DNA of 64,000 nucleotides from Phaeosphaeria sp. MPI-PUGE-AT-0046c (Eukaryota > Ascomycota > Dothideomycetes > Pleosporales > Phaeosphaeriaceae), in contig JAGTJN010000014.1 in assembly GCA_020747045.1 (NCBI GenBank), positions 1 to 64,000 on the forward strand, in the 5' to 3' direction. Shown piece after piece: positions 23,610 to 35,277 of the stretch (positions are counted from its first letter, which is position 1; every line of letters begins with the position of its first letter). Below the pieces are notes generated by a model, which saw only the letters and a list, made by a program, of their open reading frames with translations, was not told the DNA's origin and searched no databases. The position numbers were made by a program, and so were the translations under genes.

Positions 23610-25799
23610 GATTGTCTTTACCTTTACCCGACTCGTGCTATGGAGCCTTTCAGCAACACAGCGTCAGGTATACAGCGCGCGAGAAAAGATCGAAGGGTAG
23701 TGGACAGCACGGCAACGACGGGTCAGACCGCAACGCTGTGGTTTTGACTCTCGCGCAGGCTCGAGCTAGGCTGTGATCCCGCGATGCAAAGACTGTGTTT
23801 CAGCTCTGCACATGTCATGCAGCCTAGCACAGCAGGTCTTGGCAGTTTGGATGGTTAGTGCCAGATACGAAGTCCCCAGACGCATCGCTCCGAATAGCTC
23901 ATTATGCATTCAAGGCCCAAGTCGGTGTGGGTGGTGAAGCTGGTCAAGATTTCTTCCAGGGCGGACAGCTTCCCCACTCAATGCGGATGATCGACACTCT
24001 AGCGTCCTCTTCACTCGTCTCTTTCCACCGCATACCTCTGCCATCACAAATATCGACGCACACGAGGGCTATATGAATGCGCCAATACTGATTCAGAGAG
24101 TGGTACAGCCATGCGTGGTACACCTCGTTCTCGCTATCTTTGGTATGCCCCGCTTGGCCCAAGCCGCAAGCAATGGCCCGAGCTGGGACGGCCAGTTTCA
24201 TGTCTCCAGGAACGCGCCTCGGCGGGACGAAGCGGTGAGTTCATCGCCGCGGGTCTATCGCGGTTATCGTGGCGATCTTATCTGGACAGTCGCCGTGCAG
24301 ACGCCGCGCTTCCAGCTTAATGCTTGGACAAAAGCATAGCCCGACGTGTTCAAGACACCGACTCCATCCAAAGACACCACATGCACTCCGCACCAAGTTG
24401 TCATGACGCACTTGTCAAACCTTTGATTCTATGCATGAACGAGATAAACTGCCGTCGATCCGAATTTTGTGTGTTTTCAAAATGTTTGAGCCCTGAATGG
24501 ATCTCCTCCCGCAATTTTCTGTTCCGTTTCCCAATCACACGAGCAGGAACGAAGGGAAATGCATCTGCTTTTTGCTGAAACTCTACGAGTACCGAGAGAG
24601 TTGGCGCCGTTGACCTGTCACCTCGGTACCCTGTCGCCACCGAAACGGTATTGCTCGGCGCACACGAGTTCCGAGACGCGGCTCCGGTCCGTCCTGTCTT
24701 GACAAAGAAGATCCCTGGGCACCTTTGTAAGAAACCTCTAGAAGCACAATGACTAAATCGATTGTTTGGCTGCTATACGACCAAGTACCTGGACTACGGA
24801 TACACTCACGTTGACTACTTGTCCATTAGCCAGGCCCCCGCACGGCAGAAAGGCTAGCTACCGCATAGTGTAGTCCACGACCTATAGCATTTGCAACATT
24901 AAGATATCCTTCTATCAACGCAAGCCCCAAGATACGACAAACGACCTGGCAGACGCCAAACACCGTACGATGTCAATCGGCCAATCTTCCCATCGCGTCG
25001 ACTACTCCGACACCTCCCAGATCTAGAAATTCCCAGCCCAATCCAGGTACACGGTCTCGCTGACGAAACGTGACAAGTTTCCGACCTACTTCCATCCACC
25101 TATGGTCATCTTCCGATTGCGCCTGGGTCGGTTTTCGATGTAGAACACGGGCCACGAGGGGAAGAAACCCCGATTGTAAACGCAACATCATCCTCCAGGA
25201 GTTTCCGCCCCCGTTCATGCAAGATGCATGGTAGATCTGACATGCTTGCGGCCGTGCGTTCTACATGCAGTGATTAACACGTGCTACAGTATTCCCAATT
25301 CCTGCTGAGGGCTCACGGATAGCTTGAAAAGGTGCTTATGGCAACAGGATGCATTGCTTGACTCGCTCACCGTTGAAGATGGTGATGCTGAACAGGCGAT
25401 CTTAGACATGGTGCTGTTGGTTTCGATGTTTCGTACTGGCAAGTCTACATGTCTGATCTATGTAGCCATGAACCACAAGCTCGAGAAGAGCAAAATAACG
25501 GTTGGGTACTTTACGACCAGGAACAGGATGTGAATAAATGAATGAGAAGGCCATGTCATGAGCATGGCATGGCACATTGAGGTCGTACATCAAATTGTTA
25601 AGGTATCAGCTTTGCCAAAATAGAGTTGTTCTCTCGAGCATGAATTAGATCGGAATGTGTATCTTTTCCACTCAAGGAACGTGCAATGCCAGTTGCTGTG
25701 TTCGACTTGTGTATATTCATTTCTCTTTTGCTCCCATGAACCTAATCACTTATAAATAGTCTTGTCCTTTTCGCGTATCCAACAAAGCGAACTGCCTTC
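23610..25799. other. Intergenic, no gene recognised
   Basis: 2.2 kb upstream of THG1. Open frames at 23944-24201 (minus) and 24073-24339 (plus) overlap each other and have no domain match, plausible splice sites or conserved-looking pattern. The THG1 promoter must lie in the left end. Confidence 0.45.
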
Positions 25800-26720
25800 T
25801 TACACCAGCGTCACCGTACACTCTGTCGCATATTTGTCCACCCACGTCCTCGGCGCATTTCGCACAAACCCAATCCTCACGTACGTGTCGTCGCTCTCAT
25901 ACCGCCTCAACACCAGCATGCAGACCTTGTTACGATCCCTGCGTACATGGAGTCCAAAGCAGATAACACCACTCCAATTCCAAACTTCGCTTATCCCGTC
26001 GTATATCGCATCGGTTGTCAGTGCGGTCTTCATGTTAGCAGGAAGCTCATATCCGGTATCAGTATTGAGCGCGAGGACAGAAAATTCGTCCTTGTCTGGG
26101 TGGCGATGTTCGAGATAGATGTCGCTTTTCCAATTACTGACCGCCGAGACGAACTGCGTGCCCGAGACATGCACCCCGCGTAGCTGAGCCGTTCAAAGGG
26201 ACTGGACGTTGCAGGAACGGTGTGCGAGCTCACGAAAGTGCACATCGCGCTTCAGCCCCTGATCTCTGGTTCGTGCTCGACGGGGCGGAGCGACGAGATC
26301 CAGGAAAAGGTCGGTCTGGAGATTGAGGACCTAGTTGCAGGAGCTTTATAGGCCTCCATAAACCAGCCGAGCTGAAACGTGATGCCGACTTCCCATGGTC
26401 CTGCTATATATGCTCCGGAATGTAGCGAAGATGTTCGTTAAGCGATTCTGGAAAGTGCGGGTAGCACGTCTTCTTGGAAGGTGAAGTAGCGCTGACTGTA
26501 GTCTCGCACAAGTTCGTTCCACGACTCACTTAGAACTATTGCTGTGTCGTCGTCCTGGAAGTCATATTAGAGGGGCGGGCAGCTTTGGAGGGATCGGTAA
26601 TGAGCGGCATCGACGACGCCGCATTCGCAAGAGCTCGTTGTCTTGCATTCGAAGAGCGTTTCGTAAGGCGTGAAATGTACGTGTTCCTGCGCATAGTGGC
26701 CACATGATGTTGCTTCTTTG
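25800..26720 (-). pseudogene. Decayed HET-domain protein, C-terminal two thirds
   Basis: The minus strand shows the post-HET part of a heterokaryon-incompatibility protein. It contains HFTPYETLFECKTTSSCECG, then ESWNELVRDYSQRYFTFQEDVLPALSRIA-stop, GAYIAGPWE, and TFSWIS. It ends with GVHVSGTQFVSAV and a tail with V-LRRYESDDTYVRIGF. In-frame stops lie at 26567-26569 and 26438-26440; both TAA codons could derive from CAA. At least one further stop and frame change separates TFSWIS from GVHVSG near 26190-26260. No HET core (ACLSH, WIDS) was found upstream, so the N-terminus is lost or too diverged to read. The intact HET gene at 53080-55609 belongs to the same broad class. Confidence 0.7.
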
Positions 26721-28139
26721 CATTGGGTTCCTAGTTAGATATAGACTTGGCGTGCCTGCCCGTTCAAAACTTCATTGCTACAAGTTCCAGACATAGGCTC
26801 TGTTCTACACGGAGTTTACATTACAGGGGATCCTGAATACAGGATACTATTCTGAAAGTGGTTTATATTATTCTTGACTACTCCGGCGTGTCCAGTGCTT
26901 CTCCAAGTTCAAGGCGTTCCGGGTGCGCCTACTCCGCCCTGCATGTGCTCGCGTCTGATAGGTAACGATATGTGTCTGTTCCGTAAACATTTTGTCGAAC
27001 GTCAAGCCCCGACTCTTTGCATCCGACCTGAGACGCAACGTGCCGTCAGTTCTGCGATTGCCTTAAATTCCGCAGACAATCTGAAGAGCCCCGAAGCAAG
27101 GTAATGATCAAGGCAAACGACCTTCGGTTACTCCACTTTAGCCAGAAGTCTGATCACTTCTCTCGGCATCGGCTGTCATGGATTGCGGGTATTGTGGTCT
27201 GGTTTGTCAAGCATATTGACTACTTCGATCCAGGATAACGCACACTATCCGCGTTGACGGCAAGGAAGAGTATACATATGATACAGGTATTCGTTTGTTC
27301 AAGAAGCATACTCTGGAGGTAGTTTTGAGCTTGACAAGGCGTGTATCTTGCATTCAGACATGGACTACGGTGGGGAGTGACCTGTGCTCGCTTGATGGTC
27401 TTTCTTCAACTCAGCGTTGTCGGTACATTCTAGTTGAGGTCTTGCAGACAAAAGCACATTAGGAGCTGTTGGTTCTTCTCCGGATTCGAACACTTCTGAA
27501 GTGTCTCCAGACACATTTTTCCCTCGGTCTCCAGCGTACTCGGCCACTTCATGCTCCAAGATGACTTCACTGTCATGTATCCCGTGAACATATACCAGTG
27601 ACAGCACAAAGGTGCGGTTGCCATTATGATATTCAGGCTTCGTCGTATTTGAGGTTTTAGTATTGAAAATGCGAACGATGCACAAATGAGAGAATAAGAA
27701 AGTTGTGAAGGATCGCACTTGGCCTATTCACATAGGTGTACAGAGTTACCATGTGATGATGAGCAGTACCAATAAAGTAGAATTCGGGGGGTCATGGGGC
27801 CACGGGCACAAGGAATAGAGATAGAAAGGTCAAGCATGGAGAGGTGTTAGAGCTAGGGCTTATCGGCGAATGCAACTAGCTTAGCGCGTCGAGCTTGTCT
27901 CAATCTCCGTCAAATCTTTGGTGAAAGGCTCGTACATGGGATCAGTTGCGCATTGATTATATGACAAAAGTTGAGTGCACCAAACGACAGGTTCGATTCG
28001 GGCCGCGAGTGTGCTCAGGTACGTGAGGAAATGAGCTGTGTACTAAGATGAAAAGAGAACGCCATGCACGCGGCTATTGTACAACAGCATCCCTCGCATT
28101 TCACACGAACTTCCCGCAATGATAGAGATTCTCTAAAAC
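26721..28139. other. Intergenic, unresolved
   Basis: 1.4 kb without a recognised gene. A 117-codon minus-strand frame at 27365-27718 has a moderately even composition but no domain I can name and no start context, so I do not call it. Confidence 0.4.
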
Positions 28140-29607
28140 ATGCTGAAATCCAGTCAACGAGTATATGCACGCTTCAAATTTCCATCAATCCCGTACCGAA
28201 GTCGAATTCCGCGCTTCCAGAGTACGAAGATAGATGCCAGCGCGCTCTTCGAGGAGGAGCGCCTTCCGTGGTATAGCCATGATCAATTCTACCCCGCCAA
28301 AATCGGTGAAGTTCTCGATTCAAGCTTCAAGATTATTGGAAAACTCGGTTACGGTGCATACTCCACGGTCTGGTTGTGTCGGGATATCCGGTATGTTTGG
28401 TGTCTTGCTCGACCAGTCTTCAAAGTTTGATCATCCATGCGCAGAGAGCGAAACGCTGGCTTCGTCGCTGGCTATGTCGCCGTCAAGATTTGTACCCGAG
28501 ATGCCGGAAGGTGTACACAACCCAATCGAGAGCTAGATTTCTACGAACATGTCAGTTCTATAGAGTCACAGCATCACGGCCAAGCATACATCCGCGGACT
28601 GTATGGCGAATTCGAGCTTGACGGTCCGACTGGCAAACATTTGTGTTTGGTTCACCCGCCCATGCACATGAATATTCGACAGCTCCAGTATCTGAACCCA
28701 GCACAAGCACATAAGCTCGACATTCCACTTCTGAAGTGCACGCTAGCCAATGTGTTAAAGGCGCTGTCATTCTTACACGACGAAGCTACGGTCATACACA
28801 CAGGTACGGCAAGGTGATGCAACATCATTGGCTTCGCTGACATGTCAGACATCAATCCTACCAATATCATGCTGACTGTAGCTGATGAGACTATTCTGGA
28901 AGACTTCGAGAAGGCTCAAGCAGAGAGCCCATCGCTATCCAAAGTGGTGAACGACACACGCACCATTTACGGCTCCCGCAAGCTTCGCCTTCCCCTGGGT
29001 GATCTTTGGGGTCAACCAGTCCTCTGTGACTATGGAGAAGCGCGGATAGGTGCTCTCCACACGGGCTTGATTCAGCCAGAGCTATACCGTGCGCCAGAGA
29101 TACTTTTCGAGATGGAGTGGGGCTCCAAGGTGGACATCTGGAGTGTCACTACATTGGTAGGTATTCAATCCTATTGCAAGAAGCCTGATAGCTTACCTTT
29201 GATTAGGTATGGGATTTGCTTGAAAATCAGCATCTGTTCGATGCTCGTGACGACGAGGGCAAATCATCAGGCACACATCATGTTTCCGAGATGATTGCGT
29301 ACCTCGGAATGCCTCCACTACAATATACGCAAAGCAACGATATAACAAGGAAGGTTTTCGACGAGCAAGGTAAGTCACTGAGATCGTCCTGACTTAGGCT
29401 TTATTAAATTCAGTAGGACACTGGACGGGTGGTTCGAAGAGTGTAACCATTCCTAGCATCTCACTCGAGGATAGAATCTCGGTGCTTGAGGGAGAGGAGA
29501 AGGAACTGTTTCTCGATTTCATGCGATCGATGCTCAGATGGCGGCCGGAAGACAGGAAGTCGGCGACTGAACTTCTGACTCACCCATGGATGGCTGATGC
29601 CGTGTAA
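28140..29607 (+). CDS. SRPK-like protein kinase with atypical catalytic loop
   Basis: Model: 28140-28390, 28445-28803, 28849-29156, 29207-29369, 29417-29607; 423 residues, introns 45-54 bases. The start region (SALFEEERLPWYSHDQFYPAKIGEVL) and the layout are those of fungal SR-protein-kinase-like proteins. Kinase elements: glycine loop GKLGYGAYSTVW at residues 67-78, VAVKI with the ATP-binding lysine, IHTDINPTNIML in place of HRDxKxxN, CDYGEAR in place of DFG, and YRAPE. H-T-D instead of H-R-D is normal for SRPKs, but the usual catalytic-loop lysine is Asn here. Members phosphorylate Ser-Arg proteins; this expanded fungal group is mostly uncharacterised. Activity may be reduced or altered. Confidence 0.85.
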
Positions 29608-29999
29608 TTATGATGACGATAAAGCGACCATTGTACTGCAAATTTCTTCTCGAGTTTTGGTGTCGAGTATAAGTCAGGGATTGACTTGCAAAGAATACAT
29701 ACATCTTCACTTCACTCCCAGGCATTCCATGCCATTATCGCCCACTCTGGCACAACCGGGATCTATATCCCGTCTTCCTTGCACGATAGTGTGAAACACT
29801 GATCAACCTCAACCCAAATCTTCCATTTAGTAGTCCAATCTGTGCAATCTTCAGGGTGTCGAGGGAGAGGTGTAAGTGCCAGGGCCGATCTAGCGTGCGC
29901 AACTAGCTTAGCGCGTCAAGCTTATCTCCGTCTCCGCCAAATTTTTGGCAGTCTTCAAAACTTTGCCAACCAACACCAACATAACTCAAACCACCCACC
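29608..29999. other. Spacer upstream of UTP11
   Basis: 392 bases holding the UTP11 promoter and leader; nothing else seen. Confidence 0.5.
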
Positions 30000-30827
30000 A
30001 TGTCGTCAATGCGAAATGCCGTCCAACGGCGCAACCACAAAGAGCGCGCGCAACCCGTCGAGCGCGAGAAATGGGGTCTTCTCGAAAAGCGCAAAGACTA
30101 CAAGCTGCGCGCCACCGACCACAAGCAAAAGAAGCAGAAGCTGAAGCTGCTGAAGGAGAAGGCGCACGACCGCAATCCCGATGAATTCTCGTTCAAGATG
30201 TTGTCGTCCAAGGTGGACAAGCAGGGCAGGAAGGTGACGGATCGAGGGAACCAGGCGCTGAGTGTGGACGTGGTCAAGCTGCTCAAGACGCAGGACGCGG
30301 GGTATATCCGGACTATGCTGCAGATGGTCAGAAAGGAGAGAGAGGAGGTGGAGAGGAAGTTGGTCTTGGAGGAGGGCGAGGTACGGGCTGTGCGGGATGG
30401 GGAGCAAACCAAGCAGGGCAAGCATAGGGTATATGTCGAGGATCAAGAGGCGCAGCGAAACTTCGATCCGGATACATGGTTTGGGAGGGGCGAAGATATG
30501 CCAGACGTCGCAGGCACCGACATTCAGCGATTTGAGGGCTACGAGGAAGAGGAGGACGACGAGGACGTAACATCACGGCCAAAAAACCTGTCAAAGAAGC
30601 AGATCGAGGCTCAAGAAGTCGCAAAGCGGGAGAAGCGCGCTTTCAACAAGAACAGAGACCAGGCGCAGTCAAGGACTGCATTCAAGCTCCAAGCTCTCAA
30701 GAGGCGGGAGCAAGAGCTGGCGGCTGCAGAGGCGGAGCTGGAGCTGCAACGAGGCAAGATGAACAACACAGTTGGCGGCGTCAACAAGAACGGAGTCAAA
30801 TTCAAGGTCCGGGAGCGGAAGCGCTGA
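30000..30827 (+). CDS. UTP11: U3 snoRNP-associated protein Utp11
   Basis: Intronless, 275 residues. The N-terminus (RNAVQRRNHKERAQP, then GLLEKRKDYKLRA) and the following lysine-rich DHKQKKQKLKLLKEKAHDRNPDEFSFKM stretch are the conserved heart of Utp11. Further family features are the VKLLKTQDAGYIRTM segment and a C-terminal KKQ-rich, predicted helical tail. Utp11 is part of the small-subunit processome that processes 18S pre-rRNA in the nucleolus. Length agrees with the fungal family (about 250-280). The gene converges on the downstream dehydrogenase, with only 32 bases between the stop codons. Confidence 0.93.
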   Translation: MSSMRNAVQRRNHKERAQPVEREKWGLLEKRKDYKLRATDHKQKKQKLKLLKEKAHDRNPDEFSFKMLSSKVDKQGRKVTDRGNQALSVDVVKLLKTQDAGYIRTMLQMVRKEREEVERKLVLEEGEVRAVRDGEQTKQGKHRVYVEDQEAQRNFDPDTWFGRGEDMPDVAGTDIQRFEGYEEEEDDEDVTSRPKNLSKKQIEAQEVAKREKRAFNKNRDQAQSRTAFKLQALKRREQELAAAEAELELQRGKMNNTVGGVNKNGVKFKVRERKR

Positions 30828-30859
30828 AGTCCGGCACAAATACACATACACTATCCAAG

Positions 30860-31648
30860 CTACAATCTCGCTGGCATCCTCATCGCGCCGTCAAGCCGCA
30901 GCACCGTCCCGTTGAGCATCTCATTCCCCACGCACTCGATGACCATCCTCGCAAACTCCTCGGGCAATCCCGCTCGCTTGGGAAACTCCATACTGCTCTC
31001 GAGACTCTGCTTGACCTTGTTGCTCATCATCCTGGTCATCGCACTGTCAAACATACTCGGCGCAATGGTCACAGCGCGGATTCCGTATTTGGAGAGATCC
31101 CTCGCCAGCGGCAGCGTCAAGCTGGCCACGGCGCCTTTACTCGCCGCATACGAGACCTGCCCCATCTGCCCATCAAACGCCGCTGACGACGCAATCATGA
31201 TAATCACGCCTCGCTCGCCGTCCGGTCCCTGTGGCGCTGCAGTCGTCATGTGCGGCACCGTCTGCCTGATCAAGTCCAGCGTTCCCCTCAGATTAATGTT
31301 TAGCACGAAATCAATGCTCTCAATGCTGAGCGGCTCGTTCTTCTTGTCCACAATCAAGCCAGGCAAGCCAACGCCTGCACCTGCAATTACGCCGCCAATC
31401 TGCTTTCCAGTCTCCTTGACCCACGCGAGTGTGCCTGATATCGCCGCTGCGATGGCTTCTGTAGAGGAGACGTCTGTTTCGAAGAACTTTGCGCGCGAGC
31501 CGAGCTCGGAGACGGTCTTGGAGCCATTGTCGGCGTTGAGGTCGAGCAGCGAGACGTATGCGCCTTGGGCGTGGAGGGCGCGGGCCGTTGCGAGGCCGAG
31601 GCCTGAGACGCCGCCGCTGATGATGAAGGTGCGGTCTGCGATCTTCAT
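30860..31648 (-). CDS. Mitochondrial-type 3-hydroxyacyl-CoA dehydrogenase (HSD17B10-like SDR)
   Basis: Intronless, 262 residues from the ATG at 31646-31648; no ATG lies further upstream in frame. SDR motifs: ISGGVSGLGLATA cofactor loop, an acidic LLDLN after strand 2 (NAD preference), IAGAGVG in place of NNAG, IMIASSAAF with the catalytic Ser, and YAASKGA with catalytic Tyr and Lys. Length and the C-terminal pattern (AMTRMMSNKV, PEEFARMVIECVGNEMLNG) fit type-10 17-beta-hydroxysteroid/3-hydroxyacyl-CoA dehydrogenases. These act in fatty-acid or branched-chain amino-acid breakdown. The IAGAG variant of NNAG is found in this subgroup. No obvious mitochondrial presequence is seen. Confidence 0.88.
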   Translation of the reverse strand: MKIADRTFIISGGVSGLGLATARALHAQGAYVSLLDLNADNGSKTVSELGSRAKFFETDVSSTEAIAAAISGTLAWVKETGKQIGGVIAGAGVGLPGLIVDKKNEPLSIESIDFVLNINLRGTLDLIRQTVPHMTTAAPQGPDGERGVIIMIASSAAFDGQMGQVSYAASKGAVASLTLPLARDLSKYGIRAVTIAPSMFDSAMTRMMSNKVKQSLESSMEFPKRAGLPEEFARMVIECVGNEMLNGTVLRLDGAMRMPARL

Positions 31649-33110
31649 GGTGAGATTGGTGTTGCAGATGGATGTGTTTAGTATAGACGTAGACAATATC
31701 AATATGGTGGTGGGCGCTGCTGATCAGAGGTGCGACGATTCTGCAAATGTGAATGTGTATGAGCAGAGGTTCGTGGACCTCGGCATAATCTATATCGGCG
31801 CCGCTACCACTCCCTGCCACTTGAACTTTTTATTTTGGACAAAGAGCCAATAGCGTTAATTCAGCCACAGCCACTGGCAATACAGAGCTTGCTATTGGCC
31901 GATTTATGCTCCTATGCTTAGTCACGTGATCATGGTTCACTGGTTATTAGCACGACATCGTGGACCCGGCCGATTTCACCAACGTACACCATGGCATTTT
32001 TCTACAACATGTATTGGGTTTTCTTTGTCTGACCTCGCGAACTGGAAACTTCCTCTTACTGGCGGTTGCACCGCCACAGGCCAGAACGCGAACTTGCTGC
32101 TGAGACAACACACCTCTGCTTATGCGAGCATTCATGCAGGTGTCCTTCTCCAACCGTTCCGCCACAAGTCACGGGATGCCCGGCAGCTTTTCCCGCTCCG
32201 ACTCAACCCCTGTCGGCGCGACTTGACGCGTCTTAACGCGACTGATCTACGCAGTGGGAACAATGAGAGGCTCGCGAATGCGCAAGGACAAGCGTACCTC
32301 GAGGTCGCCGCGAAGCATGAAGCATGCCTATAGACATCCTGGCAGATTCGAAGACAAGAGCTATGACTGTATCGCTGGTCCGGTGCTGTTCTTGTTGGGT
32401 GGCATGGTTAGTGAACATGGTGAAGGCGGTCAGGGTAGAACTTCCCATCACTAACTGACTGCACGTTGAAAGTATAAAGACAAGGGAGAGTGCGTCACAT
32501 GGCCCATGGACAAGGTCCACGTGTATTGTGATTCAAAGTCGAACTTTGCGCTGAAAGCCTCTGCTGCGCCACCCATACCGTATCTCGCTGTCAAAGTTGC
32601 TCCATGTGTCGATACTGACTTGGTTACGAACCTTGGGTACGGCCTGACTTCATGCTTGACGCGTACTGGCCCCCACGCTTAACAGCCATCTTTCACCAGC
32701 GGGGCTGTGATCGGCTGCCTCGTGGTTTGCCTCTTAGCTCGTGGGAGCTGTGTTGGCACAAGAGCGGTGAAATACGGTCGTAAAAGGAGCAGTTACACCG
32801 TTCGACATTCGCTGGGTATTTCGGTATGGAACGCGGGAAGCTCCCCCGACTTCTACTTCACTGCCCTAATTGTGGCCTACTTGGTTTTTGGACTGTTCTG
32901 ATCAGGGTATATGGTCCATGACTTCTGATCACCAAGTTCATTTCTTTGCGCGATGCTAACCTCCTGCTCCGGTATTGCACGTCAACTTGACATGCAGTTA
33001 CATCGTTGTCAACTCACTCGAAGACTCAAAAAGCACGTTGAAGGTAAATGACAACGTTCTATCTGGTAGCTAGAGACTTTCTCCACGCCCTCCCGAGACG
33101 CTTGTTCACG
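31649..33110. other. Intergenic, weak small ORFs
   Basis: 1.46 kb. A 58-codon frame from the ATG at about 32508 (Cys-containing, ends TRTGPHA) could be joined across a GTTAGT...GAAAG intron to a frame starting near 32263, but nothing in it is recognisable. I leave it uncalled. Confidence 0.4.
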
Positions 33111-34083
33111 ATGAATTACTCAAGCTTCACCGTAAGCTGGGTCGTGCTGGTTGCATCGTGAATTTAAAGGCTGACCTACTTAGGCCCCACCAGTCCACGA
33201 GCAAGGTCAAGCGTTTCCCCAGCCGCATGGAGGCAGTGGTAAGCATACCCTCTACGCCCTGACTTCTGCAAAGATGCCGCTAACGCTGTGCCCAAGCGTT
33301 CAACGACGAACAATTCCAGACAGGCTCGAACAATGTCCTCAATCACCCCAACCAAGCATATGGGCCCGGGCAAATTGCGCAAGCATCGACTTTTGTTCCT
33401 TCTGGTACGTTTTGCTGTTGACGATCTATTGGCCTAGTACTAATGTCATAGCGGGCGCTACCCACGAGCTGGGACTATTGTACCCCGCCACCGCCCAAGG
33501 TACCCCACCTGCCGGTCCGCCCTCAGCCGCGCAGCATTCGTGGCGAGAACGAGCTCCATCTGCGAGCGGGTCGAGCTCCATCGAGCCTGTTCAGGGTATC
33601 CCCTTCTGTTCCTATTCCTCCCCCTCTGGAGAGCTGTGTAACATCAGTCTGAAGGACACATACTTCAAAGCACACATGGACAAATACCATCCATACGCGG
33701 ACCCGAGCACAGTCGAATATTGGAGAATTCAGCGGATGTACGGTTGTCCCAAATGCGCCTTAAGGTTCTCCCTCGGCATGGAGTTGCACCTCGATCCCTC
33801 TATTCGACTCTTACCTAAAGATAGATGCGCTCAGCACGCCAAGAATTGTACAGGCCTTCAGAACGATGCAGGAGGTTGCGCACCTCCTCAGACCGGTACA
33901 TCGACCTATGAGCTACCTGCCGGTACAGGGTACTCATACTCGATGGATCCGTCTGTAGCCACTGAACATGGACAGTCGAGTGCCTTCATTCCTTCATTCT
34001 CTACACCCAATTGCGAGCAGCCTTACGGCTCTGAGGGGCCAACACAGTCGTCGAGCGGTTGGAACAACGACATGTTTTCGTAG
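33111..34083 (+). CDS. Hypothetical protein with zinc-finger-like Cys/His clusters
   Basis: Model: 33111-33131, 33184-33238, 33297-33404, 33452-34083; 271 residues, introns 47-58 bases with CTGAC/CTAAC branch sites. It starts with a seven-codon exon. The N-terminal half is Gln, Pro, Asn and Gly rich and looks disordered, like an activation-type region. The middle has two Cys/His groups: FCSYSSPSGELC followed by HMDKYH, and YGCPKCALRF followed by ELHLD and CAQHAKNC. These resemble stretched C2H2 fingers. The C-terminus is Ser/Thr/Tyr rich. A role as a DNA-binding regulator is possible, but I cannot place it in a known family. The four-exon structure itself is well supported by frame. Confidence 0.7.
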
Positions 34084-34508
34084 CAACGTGGTGTGCCACG
34101 GCTACCTTTTTCAGTTTGCGAGTTTGCGAGTTTGCGTTTGAAGACTAGACAGATGAGCATATAGACTTTGAATACAGTAATCTAGACGAACCCATCATCC
34201 ATGTAAGCTAGTCTTTATTGACCCGTGAAATTCCAACCCAAAAGTGCGAGACAAAAGCCTCTTCTGCCTAGGCCCAGTCCCATCGGCACCACACTCCTTC
34301 AACCTCCGACCCGCCCGCTCCCTATCCTACATATCCCCACCCTGCTCCCAACGACTATCAATCTCGAACCACCAACCAGTCCAGTGCAGAGGACCTCCGA
34401 ACCTCCGCAGCGCAGCCACACCCCGACTTGTGAAGTTCTCCAGCCCGCACATACATACATTGCCCCACCCTCACAAAGAGGCCAAACATCGGGGTTCAGA
34501 GATTCGCA
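34084..34508. other. Spacer with a short tandem heptamer
   Basis: 425 bases before CMC1. At about 34114-34137 a GTTTGCGA unit is repeated three times (GCGAGTTTGCGAGTTTGCG). Otherwise C-rich promoter-like sequence. Confidence 0.5.
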
Positions 34509-35064
34509 ATGGCCGACCGCGTCATTGTCGGCACAAACACACTCCCCAGTAATCCGACGCCCCTCTCCGCGCCGCAGGAACAGCAGGTCCGAGACCTGTA
34601 CTACAAAAACGTGCGTGCGAAATGCGCTGCTGAGATTGAGAGTACGTCCCCCAGCCACTCGATGGGCGTATATTGCGTTCCCCAACGCCCTCGCCATAGA
34701 TTCGCCATGGACTCGCTAACGCTCGATAGCCTTCGCAGCCTGCGCCCTCGGCCGCACCTTCACCATGATCTACGCCTGCCGCGCCCCGCGCCTCGCCATG
34801 AACGCCTGCATGCTGCAGTACCAGAACCAAGGCGAGCTCGACGCCGCGCGGCGCGAGTGGTTCCAGCTTGCTGGGGAGCGGAAGCGGGCGCGCGAGGAGC
34901 ATGCGGCTAAACTTGAGGATGCGCGGAGTAAGCACAAGGAGTGGTGGAATTTGGACGAGGGCGGGCGGTTGGTGGGGAGGAAGGCGGAGTTTGGGGAGAG
35001 GAGGGAGGAGGATAGGGTTGATGAGCGGGGGGTGCGGAGGGGGGGTGTTTGGGGGGGAACGTGA
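34509..35064 (+). CDS. CMC1: Cmc1-like twin CX9C mitochondrial protein
   Basis: Model: 34509-34641, 34730-35064; one 88-base intron with GTACGT donor and CTAAC branch site; 155 residues. The core has two exact Cys-x9-Cys pairs (KC-AAEIETFAA-C and YAC-RAPRLAMNA-C), which form the disulfide-linked CHCH helical hairpin of the Cmc1 family. Such proteins are imported into the mitochondrial intermembrane space by Mia40 and help assemble cytochrome c oxidase. The intron splits the first pair's segment just before TFAAC. The C-terminal half is a charged helix rich in Arg, Glu and Lys, ending in a Gly/Arg/Val-rich tail that looks poorly constrained. Converges on TAF9. Confidence 0.88.
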
Positions 35065-35277
35065 GGTTGATGGTTGAGGGAGATGGGGGAAATGCATTTT
35101 CATGGGCGTTTGAAACGGCAAAAGACTGTATGATAGTGTTTGATTTTGGCAACTCGACTTTGAGCAGGGAAAAGAAGCTCGTGGTATCTCCTGCTTCATG
35201 AATGACCTGTTTTCCAAAAACGCCGTTGAAATGCTTCTCGAGCCCAAAAACGCCTGTCCATCCACCAGCATCCGCCC

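Noticed and set aside
27365..27718. 117-codon minus-strand frame
   Set aside because: No domain, no homology I can recall, no regulatory context; left uncalled.
30912..31853. Plus-strand frame of 313 codons over the HSD10-like gene
   Set aside because: Antisense shadow; the minus strand has all SDR motifs.
32263..32680. Two-exon candidate with a Cys-containing 58-codon second frame
   Set aside because: The intron could be drawn, but neither part is recognisable and the start is arbitrary.
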